NCBI RefSeq assembly: GCF_013377535.1
Contig: NZ_JABCJE010000014.1
Span: forward strand, 1-64,000
From: Donghicola mangrovi
GTDB lineage: Bacteria > Pseudomonadota > Alphaproteobacteria > Rhodobacterales > Rhodobacteraceae
DNA length: 64,000 nt
Direction of reading: 5' to 3'
The position numbers and the translations under genes were made by a program. Of this stretch, positions 9,088 to 17,920 are shown in pieces. A model generated the notes under the pieces. It was not told the origin of the DNA, did no database searches, and was given only the letters and a program-made list of their open reading frames with translations. Positions within the stretch are counted from its first letter, which is position 1, and every line of letters starts with the position of its first letter.

Positions 9088-9786
9088 ATGCTACCCGAAG
9101 ACCGCCGCATCGCGTGTCAGTCTCTCTTGTTGTCCGGCCTGCCCGAGGACAGCCGCGAGCGCCTGCTCGACGGGGCGCATGTCACGGAGTTCGACCGGGG
9201 CGGGACGATCTTTCTTCAAGGTGAGCAGGCGCGGTCGATCTATATTGTCGTCGAGGGCTGGGTGAAGCTATACCGCATCGCACCCTCGGGGGCAGAGGCC
9301 GTGGTGGGGGTCTTCACCCGTGGTCGCAGCTTCGGCGAGGCGGTGGCCTTCCGTTCCGACCTCTACCCGGTTTCGGCGGAAGCCGTGACCCCCTGCCGAG
9401 TGATCCGCATCGAGGCCGCGCGCATGTTGCGTCAGATCGAGCATACTCCGGGCCTCGCCACGGCGATCCTGTCCGCGACCTTCACGCACCTGCATTCGCT
9501 GGTGGCGCAGGTTGAAGGGCTGAAGGCCCGCACCGGCGCGCAACGTGTGGCGGAATTCCTCTGTGAACTCGCCGATTGCGGCGAGGGCGGCTGCACCGTC
9601 ACCCTGCCCTATGACAAGGTCCTCATCGCCGGACGCCTGGGCATGAAGCCCGAGAGCCTCTCCCGCGCCTTCGCCAAGTTGAAACACCACGGCGTCACCA
9701 TCCGGCAGAACAACGCCACGATCGACGACCTGGCCGCCCTGCGCGACTATGCCGAGGACGACCCCGCCGCCGCCTGGACACGCTAA
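9088..9786 (+). CDS. dnr: Crp/Fnr-family denitrification regulator, Dnr type
   Basis: A 232-aa regulator. It has an N-terminal cyclic-nucleotide-binding-like beta barrel (FLQGEQARSIYIVVEGWVKL), a long dimer helix and a C-terminal helix-turn-helix (LIAGRLGMKPESLSRAF). It lacks the N-terminal cysteine cluster of FNR, which points to the Dnr/NnrR group that senses NO, probably through haem. It is the obvious candidate for the TTRAC-N4-GTCAA boxes in this window. ATG 9088 follows a GGGGGA ribosome-binding site; GTG 9025 and ATG 9061 are alternatives. Its stop overlaps the convergent nnrU stop. Confidence 0.88.
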   Translation: MLPEDRRIACQSLLLSGLPEDSRERLLDGAHVTEFDRGGTIFLQGEQARSIYIVVEGWVKLYRIAPSGAEAVVGVFTRGRSFGEAVAFRSDLYPVSAEAVTPCRVIRIEAARMLRQIEHTPGLATAILSATFTHLHSLVAQVEGLKARTGAQRVAEFLCELADCGEGGCTVTLPYDKVLIAGRLGMKPESLSRAFAKLKHHGVTIRQNNATIDDLAALRDYAEDDPAAAWTR

Positions 9787-10457
9787 GGAACGGGAACCAC
9801 CCCGATCACCGGCCCATGCAGCTGCCACAGCACCGCCCAGCCGACCAGTGCCCCCACGATCCGCGCCCAAGGCAGCGGACCAAAGCGCACATCCGGCAGC
9901 GCGCCAAACGGCACCAAGGAGGTGTGCCGCGTCAAGGCCTGCCACCCCGCCTCGCCCAGCACTTTCCGCCGCCGCCGCTCGACAATCGCCATCCCCGCCA
10001 GCGAGAACACGGCGAACACCCCGAACAGCACCACATGCGCGACATCGCCATTCGCCCACAGGTGCGCCCCCGACCACAGCAGCAGCGCCCACAACAACGG
10101 CTGCCGCGTCACCCCGGCAATCCCGGGCCGCTCCGGATCGAACCCCGCGCTTCGGCCCTCGAAGGCAAACGGGTTCACTGCCCCCACGCCCAGCACCGTC
10201 AGCAGCCCCGCCAAGGGCATGACGACATTCACCCCCCAACGCGCCGCCCGCGTCTGCTCCCACAACTCGACATAAGGTGCGCGACCCGCCGCCGCGATCA
10301 CCCACCAGAGCAACCCCAGCGACACAACGCTGAACACCACCATGTAGCCCCGCAGCCCCAGCCGCGCGACCAGCGCGTCTTTCACCCCAAGCATCGGCGG
10401 CAGCCGATGCGAGGCCAGGAACACCCCCATCGCCAAAGCGAATTCCAGCCAACCCAT
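9783..10457 (-). CDS. nnrU: NnrU-family membrane protein
   Basis: A 224-aa polytopic membrane protein of the NnrU family (about six helices), recognisable by the start MGWLEFALAMGVFLASHRLP and an isoprenylcysteine-methyltransferase-like central part with ITRQPLLW / GAHLWANGD-type sequence. NnrU is needed for, or linked to, nitrite and NO reduction in alphaproteobacteria; its biochemical role is unknown. It is the last gene of the nor operon, 3 bp after norF. It overlaps the end of the convergent dnr gene by 4 bp, leaving no room for a terminator between them. Confidence 0.9.
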   Translation of the reverse strand: MGWLEFALAMGVFLASHRLPPMLGVKDALVARLGLRGYMVVFSVVSLGLLWWVIAAAGRAPYVELWEQTRAARWGVNVVMPLAGLLTVLGVGAVNPFAFEGRSAGFDPERPGIAGVTRQPLLWALLLWSGAHLWANGDVAHVVLFGVFAVFSLAGMAIVERRRRKVLGEAGWQALTRHTSLVPFGALPDVRFGPLPWARIVGALVGWAVLWQLHGPVIGVVPVP

Positions 10458-10460
10458 GCG

Positions 10461-10700
10461 TTATCCCACCACGCTCAACCCGATCAGCGCCACCATGAAC
10501 GCGCCAAGCCCCAGCGAAAACCCCCGTCGCCATCCGGGCACGTGCTGCAAACCAAGGTAGACGTCCAGCACCACCCGCGCCTTCGCCCAGGCCAGCAGCA
10601 GCACCACGACGACGAACAGCCGCCCCTGCCCCATAGCCGCCATCCCCGTGCTCGCCAGCGACAGCGCCACCAGAACCAGCCATGCCTTCGTCACGCTCAT
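10461..10700 (-). CDS. norF: NorF, small membrane protein of the NO reductase operon
   Basis: A 79-aa protein with two to three membrane helices, related to subunit IV of haem-copper oxidases. It is predicted to help assembly or maximal activity of NorCB. The start at 10700 (MSVTKAWLVLVAL) overlaps the norE stop (ATGA). It contains the short conserved-looking stretch LLLAWAKARVVLDVYLGL typical of NorF. The longer frame upstream is antisense-quality noise within norE. Confidence 0.87.
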   Translation of the reverse strand: MSVTKAWLVLVALSLASTGMAAMGQGRLFVVVVLLLAWAKARVVLDVYLGLQHVPGWRRGFSLGLGAFMVALIGLSVVG

Positions 10701-11233
10701 AACAGGTACACCACCGGGAACAGCAGCACCCAGACGAGGTCCACCATGTGCCAGAACTGCGCCCCCGCCTCGGTCGTCGCAGGCGCGGGTCGCACGGCGA
10801 CGAAGCCCAAAATCACCACCCCGGCCACCACATGCGCCACGTGAAAGCCCGTCAGCAGGTAGTAGAACATCCAGAACGGATGGGTCTCGAAACTGATCCC
10901 CTCCGCCGCCTTCGCCGCATACTCCGCCCCCTTGATGAACAGGAACACCAGCCCCAGCACACTGGCCCCGATCAGTAGCCAACGCGCCCGGACAGCCTCT
11001 CGCGCCTCGACGGCCAAGGCCGCGAGCCAGCCGGAACTCACCAGCACCACGGTATTCACCGCCGCCCCCGCCGCGTTCAGATGAGACTGCGCCGCGTCAA
11101 ACCCCTCCGGATCGGTCAGCCAGGCCGCCCGCAGGGCGACAAGCCCCGCGCCGAACACCGCCAGCTCCGACAGGATCAGCACCCACATCATCACCTCGCC
11201 GGGCAACTGGCCAGAGGCTTGGGCGCGGCTCAT
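10697..11233 (-). CDS. norE: NorE, cytochrome oxidase subunit III-like protein
   Basis: A 178-aa membrane protein of the COX3 superfamily with five hydrophobic helices. The signature helix MMWVLILSELAVFGAG and the C-terminal HVAHVVAGVV ... FWHMVDLVWVLLFPVVYLL fit NorE. NorE is not part of the purified NorCB complex but supports NO reductase activity. The start MSRAQASG at 11233 overlaps the norD stop, and the end overlaps norF. Confidence 0.92.
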   Translation of the reverse strand: MSRAQASGQLPGEVMMWVLILSELAVFGAGLVALRAAWLTDPEGFDAAQSHLNAAGAAVNTVVLVSSGWLAALAVEAREAVRARWLLIGASVLGLVFLFIKGAEYAAKAAEGISFETHPFWMFYYLLTGFHVAHVVAGVVILGFVAVRPAPATTEAGAQFWHMVDLVWVLLFPVVYLL

Positions 11234-13167
11234 CCCGCCACCAACTGCCGGTAGATCTCCGGCAGCGCCTGCGTCAGCCGATCCGCATTCGGCACCAGCG
11301 CATAGCCGCCCTGCCCGAAGATCCTCGGGAACCAAGCCTTGGCCTGCCGATCCACCGTGATGCCGAACACCGCGTGCCCCGCGCGCCGCGCCTCCAACAC
11401 CGCCTTGCGGCTGTCCTCGATCCCGTGCCGCCCCTCGTAATGGTCAAGGTCATTGGGCTTGCCATCTGTGATGACCAGCAACAGCCGCCGCTTCTTGGCC
11501 TGCCGCGACAGGTCCGCCGAGACGTGCCGCATGGCCGCGCCAAGCCGCGTGTAGAACCCGGGTTTCAAGGCGGCAATCCGCGCCTCGACCGCCCGCGTCA
11601 TCGGCTCTCCGAACCCTTTGGCCTCCTGCACGTAGACGCGGCTCCGCTTCAGCGAGGAAAACGCGTGGATGGCAAAATCATCGCCGCAGGCTTCCAGTCC
11701 CCAGGCCATGGCCGCCAAGGCCTCGCGTTCGACGTCGATCACCGACCGCCCGTCATGGCCATGGCCCGGAATCGCCGCCTCGGTCGACCGCGACACGTCC
11801 AACAACAAGGACACGGCGAGGTTCCTCTGCTGCGGGCGCGACTGCATCCATACCCGGTCCGACCCCTGCCCGGTGGCGCGCAGCTCGACCGTGGCCCTGA
11901 CCGCGCGCTCCATGTCCAATTCATCCCCGTCCGGGTGGCCGGGGGTCCAGATGCGCCCCGGACGCAGCGCCTCGAACTGGCGTTTCACCGCCGTGATGCG
12001 CCGCTGCGCCTTCGGGTCATGCTGAAACGCCGCCTCCCCCTCGGGCAGGCGCGAGGCGAGAACGCGGGCATGACTGGGCAGGTAGGCACCCGTCCGCACG
12101 TCCCATTCCGGGTAGGTATGCTCAGAAGACAAAGCCTCCCGGTCCACGTCCTCCGGCGCAAGGTCGAGGTGCAGTTTCAGTTTCGTGGCAGGCGCTTTGG
12201 ACACCTGCCCCAACCCGATTTCGTCCTGGTCATCCGCCGCTTTCTTTGCGTCCTCGTTGTCGTCCTCCTCGATCCGGCGGTTGAGGTTGACGAACTCGGC
12301 AAAGCTGAGGATCGCCTCGAACTTGTGCAGGATGAAGCTGTCCTTGCGCTCCACCTGATCGGACTTCCGCCGTCGCGCCTTCCGCGCCGGGCCATCGTCG
12401 CTGACCTCCGCCTGCCCTTCCGTCTCGCGGCTCTCCACCGCCGACCCGTCCGACCGCGCCAGCGCGCGCACCTCGGGCCACAAGGGCACGGGCCGGAAAG
12501 GCCGATAGCGACGGGGCGCCTTCAGCGCCGCCACATCGCCCGTTTCCACGGCCTGCATCAGCTCCGACTCCACGCGCGGACCGCCCAACATCCAGAGGAT
12601 GACGTCTTCGACGTCCTGCTCAACGCCCGGCAAAACCGGCGTCCGACGAACCGCCAACAGCGCCGCGCACAAATCCCGATACAGCGCTCGAAAACCCGGC
12701 GCCTCCTCAAGGGCGCGTTCGACCATCTGCAACGCCCGGTGCAGCGCCAGCGCATCCGCCTGCACCGGATCATCCGGCATATCCCCGGCGCGGGCCTGCG
12801 ACGCCACCGCCGCCAGCCAGACATACAGCGCCGCGTTGGCCTCGCGCACCGGGAACACCGCGAGCGAGGCAGGCAGCCGCAGCGCCGCACCGTCAAACGA
12901 GGCCCTCGGCATCTCTTCGGCCCATGTCCCCAACATGCGTTTCAGCGACAGCCGATGGCGCGAGGTCTCCTCCGCCACCGGCTTCACCTCCACGGCGGGG
13001 TCGCCCCCAAGGCCGCGGAAAAGGATTGCCAGCCACCCGCCGACCTCGGAAAGGTCGACGCGGGCTCCGTCGTGGACGCGTGGCGCGTCCAGGCGGCTGG
13101 CATAGGCGTGCCACAGTTTCCCGACCGTCTCTTCGGGTTCCCATGGCTCGATCTCGATCCGTGTCAT
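11230..13167 (-). CDS. norD: NorD, von Willebrand A-domain NO reductase activation protein
   Basis: A 645-aa cytoplasmic protein with a C-terminal vWA domain. The MIDAS motif DVSRS lies at about residues 467-471, and TDGKPNDLDHYEGR follows. With the MoxR-type ATPase NorQ it is thought to insert metal (non-haem iron) into, or activate, NorB. A charged, acidic middle region (EEDDNEDAKKAADDQDE) is probably disordered. The start MTRIEIEPWEPEE at 13167 is 10 bp after norQ; an upstream ATG at 13200 is possible. Confidence 0.95.
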   Translation of the reverse strand: MTRIEIEPWEPEETVGKLWHAYASRLDAPRVHDGARVDLSEVGGWLAILFRGLGGDPAVEVKPVAEETSRHRLSLKRMLGTWAEEMPRASFDGAALRLPASLAVFPVREANAALYVWLAAVASQARAGDMPDDPVQADALALHRALQMVERALEEAPGFRALYRDLCAALLAVRRTPVLPGVEQDVEDVILWMLGGPRVESELMQAVETGDVAALKAPRRYRPFRPVPLWPEVRALARSDGSAVESRETEGQAEVSDDGPARKARRRKSDQVERKDSFILHKFEAILSFAEFVNLNRRIEEDDNEDAKKAADDQDEIGLGQVSKAPATKLKLHLDLAPEDVDREALSSEHTYPEWDVRTGAYLPSHARVLASRLPEGEAAFQHDPKAQRRITAVKRQFEALRPGRIWTPGHPDGDELDMERAVRATVELRATGQGSDRVWMQSRPQQRNLAVSLLLDVSRSTEAAIPGHGHDGRSVIDVEREALAAMAWGLEACGDDFAIHAFSSLKRSRVYVQEAKGFGEPMTRAVEARIAALKPGFYTRLGAAMRHVSADLSRQAKKRRLLLVITDGKPNDLDHYEGRHGIEDSRKAVLEARRAGHAVFGITVDRQAKAWFPRIFGQGGYALVPNADRLTQALPEIYRQLVAG

Positions 13168-13177
13168 CGCATGTGCC

Positions 13178-13993
13178 TCACCCGAAGATGGCGGTGACAA
13201 GATCGCGAAGCCCGTGTTTCACGTCCGCGTCATCCGTAAGCGGCTCTATCATCGCGGCGTTTATGGCGCGTTCGACCGGCATTCCCCCGGCAATGAGCGT
13301 CGCGGCATAGATCACGAGGCGGGTCGAAACCCCTTCCTCCAGGTCCTGCCCCTTCAACTCGCGCAGCTTGTTCGCAAGACGCACCAGCGGCTTGACGCGC
13401 TCCTCCGACAGGCCGGATTCGGCCACCACCACAGGAGTTTCATGTTCCGGCCGGGGGAAGTCGAACTCCACCGACAGGAACCGCTGCCGCGTGGACGGCT
13501 TCAATGTTTTCAGGATGTTCTGGTAGCCGGGGTTATACGACGCCACCAGCATGAAGCCCTTCGCGGCCTCCAGTTCCTCGCCGGTGCGGTCGATCGGCAG
13601 AATGCGCCGGTCGTCGGTCAGCGGGTGCAGGACGACGGTGACATCCTTGCGCGCCTCCACCACCTCGTCGAGGTAGCAGATCGCGCCTTCGCGCACCGCT
13701 CGCGTCAGCGGACCATCGACCCAGACCGTCTCTCCACCCTTGAGCAGGTAGCGCCCGATCAGGTCGGCGGCTGACAGGTCGTCATGGCAGGCGACTGTGT
13801 AGAGCGGCCGCCCCAACCTTGCGGCCATATGGGCGACGAAGCGGGTCTTGCCGCAGCCCGTCGGCCCCTTGAGCAGCAGCGGCAGGTCCTGCGCCGCTGC
13901 CGCCTCGAAAATCGAAACCTCATCCCCTTGCGGGAGATAGAAGGGGGCGTCTGTGGGGGCGCTTGCCGCCCCCACCTGTGTGATCGCGTTCAT
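13178..13993 (-). CDS. norQ: NorQ, MoxR-family AAA+ ATPase
   Basis: A 271-aa AAA+ protein. Walker A is GPTGCGKT (residues 43-50), Walker B is in AICYLDEV, and an Arg-finger region occurs in KPSTRQRF. The CbbQ/NorQ family pairs with vWA proteins (here NorD) to remodel target enzymes; the target here is NO reductase. The start at 13993 (MNAITQVG) lies 4 bp beyond the norB stop. An upstream ATG at 14017 overlapping norB is less likely. Confidence 0.95.
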   Translation of the reverse strand: MNAITQVGAASAPTDAPFYLPQGDEVSIFEAAAAQDLPLLLKGPTGCGKTRFVAHMAARLGRPLYTVACHDDLSAADLIGRYLLKGGETVWVDGPLTRAVREGAICYLDEVVEARKDVTVVLHPLTDDRRILPIDRTGEELEAAKGFMLVASYNPGYQNILKTLKPSTRQRFLSVEFDFPRPEHETPVVVAESGLSEERVKPLVRLANKLRELKGQDLEEGVSTRLVIYAATLIAGGMPVERAINAAMIEPLTDDADVKHGLRDLVTAIFG

Positions 13994-13997
13994 CGCC

Positions 13998-15362
13998 TCA
14001 CTCCGCCGGTTCGGCATGGCCGGGCGTGATCACCTCACGCCGGGGCACCATGACCGCGTAGATGAAGAGCACCGCGCCCAGCACCACCGCTACGCCAGAC
14101 CCGAACCGCATCACGTAGAAGATCCACAGTTGGTCCTGAACGTCCATGTAGGCCTCGCCGTTCACCCGTTGCAGGTGCGTCTGCACGGTGCCCGCAAAGG
14201 TCAGTGTAAAGGTCATGAAGACCACGCCGCCGGACATCAGCCAGAAGCTCGCCATGTTCAGCACCTGGTTGAACACGTCCCGGCCCAGCAGGGACGGCAT
14301 CGCGTAAGTGATGATCGCGAGGTTCAGCGCCACGTAAGCGCCGTAGAAGGCAAGGTGCCCATGCGCGGCGGTGATCTGCGTGCCGTGGGTGTAGAAGTTC
14401 ACCCCGTGCAACGTGTGCAGGAAGCCCCAGACGCCCGCGCCGAAGAACGCCAGCGTGGCACAGCCCAGGCTCCACAGGAGCGCAGCCTTGTTCGGGTGAT
14501 CCCTGCGCCCCTTCCACACCATGACAAAGGCGAAGGCCATCATGGCAAAGAACGGCACCACCTCGAGCGACGAGAAGATCGAGCCGATCCACTGCCAGTA
14601 CCCCGGCGTGCCGATCCAGTAGTAATGGTGCCCGGTGCCGAGGATCCCCGAGAACAGGGCGAGGGCGGCAATCACGTAGAGCCACTTCTCCACGACCTCG
14701 CGGTCCACCCCCGTCAGCTTCAGCATCAGGAAGGCAAGGATCGAGGCCATCACCAGCTCCCAGGTCCCTTCAACCCAGAGGTGCACGACATACCACCAGT
14801 ACATCTTGTCCAGCGCCAGGTTCGCCGGGTTGACGAAGGCGAAGAGGAACAGCAGCGCGAGCCCCCAGAGGCCGAGCAGCAGGATGTTGGTGATCGCGGT
14901 CTTGCGCCCCTTCAGCACTGTCATCGAGATGTTGAAGAGAAAGATCAGCGCCGCGACCACGATGCCCGCCTTCACCCACTTGGGCTGTTCGAGGAACTCG
15001 CGCCCCTCCTTGCCCAGCAGCCAGTTGCCTTCGAAGAGGTTGAACGTGTAGGTCAGCACCACGCCCAGCGTGCCCAGCACGAAGATCGCCAGTTGCAGGT
15101 AAGCCAAGGTGGGCGAGTGGATCTCGCGTTCCGATTCCTCCGGCACGAGGTAGTAGGCCGCGCCGAAGAAGCCGAGCAGCAGCCAGACGATCAGGCTGTT
15201 GGAATGCAGCATCCGAAGGATGTTGAAGGGCAGGAGGCCGGACAGGAAATTCCCGTCGACATAGACCCAGCCCATGGTCAGGCCGACGATGACCTGCACC
15301 GCGAACAGCGCCATGGCCACGACAAAATAGGCCAGTGCGATCTTTTGCGTTTGATATTTCAT
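13998..15362 (-). CDS. norB: NorB, catalytic subunit of cytochrome c-dependent NO reductase
   Basis: A 454-aa haem-copper oxidase superfamily protein with twelve predicted helices. It reduces 2 NO to N2O at a haem b3 / FeB site. Visible landmarks are NILRMLHSN (haem b ligand helix), [16 protein letters not shown] (FeB histidine and the NorB-specific glutamate), [12 protein letters not shown] (two further FeB histidines), [13 protein letters not shown] and the C-terminal haem-ligand helix. It lies 12 bp after norC and is of standard length, with no quinol-oxidase N-terminal extension, so it is the cNor type. Confidence 0.97.
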   Translation of the reverse strand: MKYQTQKIALAYFVVAMALFAVQVIVGLTMGWVYVDGNFLSGLLPFNILRMLHSNSLIVWLLLGFFGAAYYLVPEESEREIHSPTLAYLQLAIFVLGTLGVVLTYTFNLFEGNWLLGKEGREFLEQPKWVKAGIVVAALIFLFNISMTVLKGRKTAITNILLLGLWGLALLFLFAFVNPANLALDKMYWWYVVHLWVEGTWELVMASILAFLMLKLTGVDREVVEKWLYVIAALALFSGILGTGHHYYWIGTPGYWQWIGSIFSSLEVVPFFAMMAFAFVMVWKGRRDHPNKAALLWSLGCATLAFFGAGVWGFLHTLHGVNFYTHGTQITAAHGHLAFYGAYVALNLAIITYAMPSLLGRDVFNQVLNMASFWLMSGGVVFMTFTLTFAGTVQTHLQRVNGEAYMDVQDQLWIFYVMRFGSGVAVVLGAVLFIYAVMVPRREVITPGHAEPAE

Positions 15363-15374
15363 GGCGAAACTCCC

Positions 15375-15827
15375 TCAGCCCGCATCGTTCGGCGGCCAGT
15401 CCTGCGCGCGGATGCTGTCCGTCCACAAAAGGAAGTCCGACAGCGCGCGGTATTCCTCGTCGGTCAGGTCGAAATGCGGCATCTGCCGCCGCCCCTCGAT
15501 CCCCGTGGGCATGGAGTCCATCCAGCCCTTGAGCATGTCGAAGGCCCCTTCGGGGTCATCCTGCACGCCCCAGCGGGTCATGACATTGGCCAGTTCCGGG
15601 GCAAAATAGGCACCCTCGCCCAGAATCGTGTGGCAGTTGATGCAACCGTTTTCCTCCCACAGCCGCTTGCCGTGCACGACGCTGTCAGACAGCGCAGCGA
15701 CATCGGTGGACGACGTTGTGATGTAACGGTGCGATTGGGCGGTGAGCCCGATGAAGATGAGAATGAAGAACAGTGAGCCGCCGTAGAAGATATTGCGGGC
15801 CATGCTCTTCGTCATGACTTCGCGCAT
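15375..15827 (-). CDS. norC: NorC, membrane-anchored cytochrome c subunit of NO reductase
   Basis: A 150-aa protein with one N-terminal membrane anchor (about residues 13-30) and a periplasmic class I haem-c domain with CINCH (62-66) and a downstream Met ligand in RRQMPHF. It passes electrons from cytochrome c550 or a cupredoxin to NorB. The start at 15827 (MREVMTKSMARN) has an AAGGA ribosome-binding site and puts the Dnr-type box (15890-15903) 62 nt upstream. It is first gene of norCBQDEF-nnrU. Confidence 0.95.
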   Translation of the reverse strand: MREVMTKSMARNIFYGGSLFFILIFIGLTAQSHRYITTSSTDVAALSDSVVHGKRLWEENGCINCHTILGEGAYFAPELANVMTRWGVQDDPEGAFDMLKGWMDSMPTGIEGRRQMPHFDLTDEEYRALSDFLLWTDSIRAQDWPPNDAG

Positions 15828-15889
15828 TGCGCCGATCCTTCCCTTTCCTTGCACTGGGTCCGTTGTGCCGGGGCGCGGGTGATTCATCC

Positions 15890-15903
15890 TTAACGAAAGT
15901 CAA
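15890..15903. promoter_or_regulatory. Dnr/NnrR-type box for the nor operon
   Basis: TTAAC-GAAA-GTCAA lies 62 nt upstream of the norC ATG (minus strand) and directly abuts the nirX stop at 15904. It matches the TTRAC-N4-GTCAA sites shared by the nir, nos and hemN promoters. It implies that nor has its own NO-responsive promoter despite lying downstream of nirI-nnrS-nirX on the same strand. Confidence 0.8.
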
Positions 15904-16725
15904 TCAGGCGACGGATTCGACGCGCGCTTCGGGGAATTGCATCAAGGCGCGGTCAATCTCGGCTTGGGTCATCAGGCAGAAGGCGGTGGACAGCGCATCG
16001 GCCAAAGCCGCCGAAGGGGCTGAGACGCTGACGGTGTCGTGCAACACGCTGCGCTCGGGGTGCAGGATATGCGGCCTGCCATCGGCCAGAAGGGTGGCCC
16101 AGGGCGAGGAGGTGGCCAGCGCGCGGTCCTGCAAGGCGAGGCGCTTGAGCACCGTTCCGTCAGCGGCGGCGATGCCCACCGGATGCGCACCGAGCGCCAT
16201 GATCTCGCCCGCGTCGATCAGCACGTCCGTCAGCCCTTCGGCCCTCACGATCTCCGCCAGCTGGTCCGCCGCATAGCCTTGCGCCACGCCATTGAAGGTC
16301 AGCGCCATGCCGGGCGGCAGACAAAAGTTGCCAACTGACAAGTCCGCAAGCTCCCAGCCCGTCACGATATTCTTCGAGTCGGCCCAGTATGACTGCACGC
16401 AAGGGCTGAATGCGCCGCCCGTTGCCTGATGCACCCGATCGGAGAGCGCCACGAGGTCGCGCAGCACCCTGCCGGGATTGACCAGAACGCCTGTCCGATT
16501 CAGCCGCACCAGGTCGGAGGCGCGATGCAGGGAAGCGGCCGCCTCGATGCGCGCCAGCGCGCGGGCGACCCTGCGCCAGACCCTGCGGGCGCGCGCGGCA
16601 TCCAGCCCTGTAAGGGTCACCGAAACTTCGGCCCCCATGGCCCTCGTCGTCCAGCGCAGCGGCGCGGCCCCGGCGGGCGTGGCCAAGGCGCAGGCAGAAA
16701 GCGCGAGGAAGCGGCGGCGGTTCAT
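15904..16725 (-). CDS. nirX: NirX, ApbE-type FMN transferase paired with NirI
   Basis: A 273-aa protein of the ApbE (flavin transferase) family with a Tat-like signal RRRFLALSACALATPAGA. It has the family pattern TFNGVAQGYAADQLAEI, VLIDAGEIMALG and a C-terminal SVSAPSAALADALSTA block. ApbE proteins attach FMN to a threonine of FMN-binding domains in the periplasm. The partner here is probably NirI, encoded upstream in the same operon. A second ApbE (nosX) serves NosR. It overlaps nnrS by 4 bp. Confidence 0.88.
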   Translation of the reverse strand: MNRRRFLALSACALATPAGAAPLRWTTRAMGAEVSVTLTGLDAARARRVWRRVARALARIEAAASLHRASDLVRLNRTGVLVNPGRVLRDLVALSDRVHQATGGAFSPCVQSYWADSKNIVTGWELADLSVGNFCLPPGMALTFNGVAQGYAADQLAEIVRAEGLTDVLIDAGEIMALGAHPVGIAAADGTVLKRLALQDRALATSSPWATLLADGRPHILHPERSVLHDTVSVSAPSAALADALSTAFCLMTQAEIDRALMQFPEARVESVA

Positions 16726-17909
16726 GCCTTTGCCGCGCTGACCTTCGCCCCCCAGAACACCGGCGTGAGCGCCAGCGTGTAGAGGAGGAATCCAAGCGTC
16801 CAGAGCGCCCCTGCGGCCAGCAGCGCCGGGAGATACAGTCCGGGCACCAGCGCACCAAGCATCCGCAAAAGCGCCGCCAGCGGCACGAGTCCATAGGCCA
16901 GCGCCACCGGCCTCGGCGCGACCAGCGCGCGGCCCGAATGGCCGAGAGCGGCGCGACTCATCACTGCCAGAGTCATGCCGCCGATCCCGCCAATGGCGAG
17001 GAGGTGCAGCGCGGCGATCTCCGGAACGATTTCTGGCTCGACGCCCAGACCCGACAACCCCCACAGAACCAGCCCCAGCGCGTTCAGCGCATAGGAGAGG
17101 TGCAGAACCCAGAGGATCGGCTGACCCAGCGTCCAGCCGCCGCGCCAGAGCGCCACCCGGAGCAGTGCGATCGCGCCAGCCAGCAGGGCAAGCCCGGCGG
17201 CGAGGCTGTCGAACCCGAAAAGCAAGGCCGGGGCGGCGAGCAGCGCGGGCGCGATGCTGACAGCGGCAAGGGGCATGGGATTGCGCGGCAGGCGGTCTTC
17301 GCGGCCTGTCCGGATCATGGCGTTGCGGGTGAAGGCAGGCGTCACCCGACCGCCGAGGATGACGATCAGCGCCGCCAACCCGAGCAGCCCGGCCCGCGCG
17401 CCGGTGAAGGCGGCCCCCGGCATCAGCCCGAGCCAGTCGAGATGCATGAAGAGGTCCGCGACCCAGATCAGCGCGATGGCGGCGAGGATCAGCATCTGCG
17501 GCGGCTTTGGGCGCTTGAGCAGCATTGCCAGCACCTTGCCCGCCACCACCGGCAACACCGTGAGGTCGATCAAGGCCACCAGCCCGAGCGGCAGCGCGCT
17601 CGAGACCCACATCGCCAGACGCCCCGCCAGCCACAGGCCCGACACCACGGCGAAAAATGCTGTGGAGGCGTCCCGCGCCTTGGTCCAGTTCGGTGCGGCG
17701 GTCAGTAGGAACCCCGCCAGCGCCGCCGAGCCGTAGCCGAAGATCAACTCGTGCGCGTGCCATTCGGAGGCAGCCATGGCGTAGGGTTCCGGTCTAAGGC
17801 CCGCCAGCCAGAGCTCCCAGAGGAGCATGGCAGCCACGGCCCAAGCCCCCGCGAGGAAGAAGAAAACGCGGTAACCCGCCGATATCAAACGCTTTCCGGG
17901 CTCGAACAT
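16722..17909 (-). CDS. nnrS: NnrS, haem/copper membrane protein of denitrifiers
   Basis: A 395-aa, highly hydrophobic protein with about twelve membrane helices. The N-terminal SEWHAHELIFGYGSAALAGF histidine motif and the internal GRVTPAFTRN are typical of the NnrS family. NnrS is a haem- and copper-containing protein that protects against nitrosative stress. The start at 17909 (MFEPGKRL) follows a GAGGAG ribosome-binding site; an ATG at 17924 overlapping the nirI stop is an alternative. It sits between nirI and nirX. Confidence 0.92.
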   Translation of the reverse strand: MFEPGKRLISAGYRVFFFLAGAWAVAAMLLWELWLAGLRPEPYAMAASEWHAHELIFGYGSAALAGFLLTAAPNWTKARDASTAFFAVVSGLWLAGRLAMWVSSALPLGLVALIDLTVLPVVAGKVLAMLLKRPKPPQMLILAAIALIWVADLFMHLDWLGLMPGAAFTGARAGLLGLAALIVILGGRVTPAFTRNAMIRTGREDRLPRNPMPLAAVSIAPALLAAPALLFGFDSLAAGLALLAGAIALLRVALWRGGWTLGQPILWVLHLSYALNALGLVLWGLSGLGVEPEIVPEIAALHLLAIGGIGGMTLAVMSRAALGHSGRALVAPRPVALAYGLVPLAALLRMLGALVPGLYLPALLAAGALWTLGFLLYTLALTPVFWGAKVSAAKA

Positions 17910-17920
17910 GGACACTCTCC

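Noticed and set aside
13953-15776. 607-codon plus-strand frame opposite norB and norC
   Set aside because: Rich in His, Arg and Gln as expected for the complement of membrane-protein codons; norB and norC are unambiguous on the other strand.
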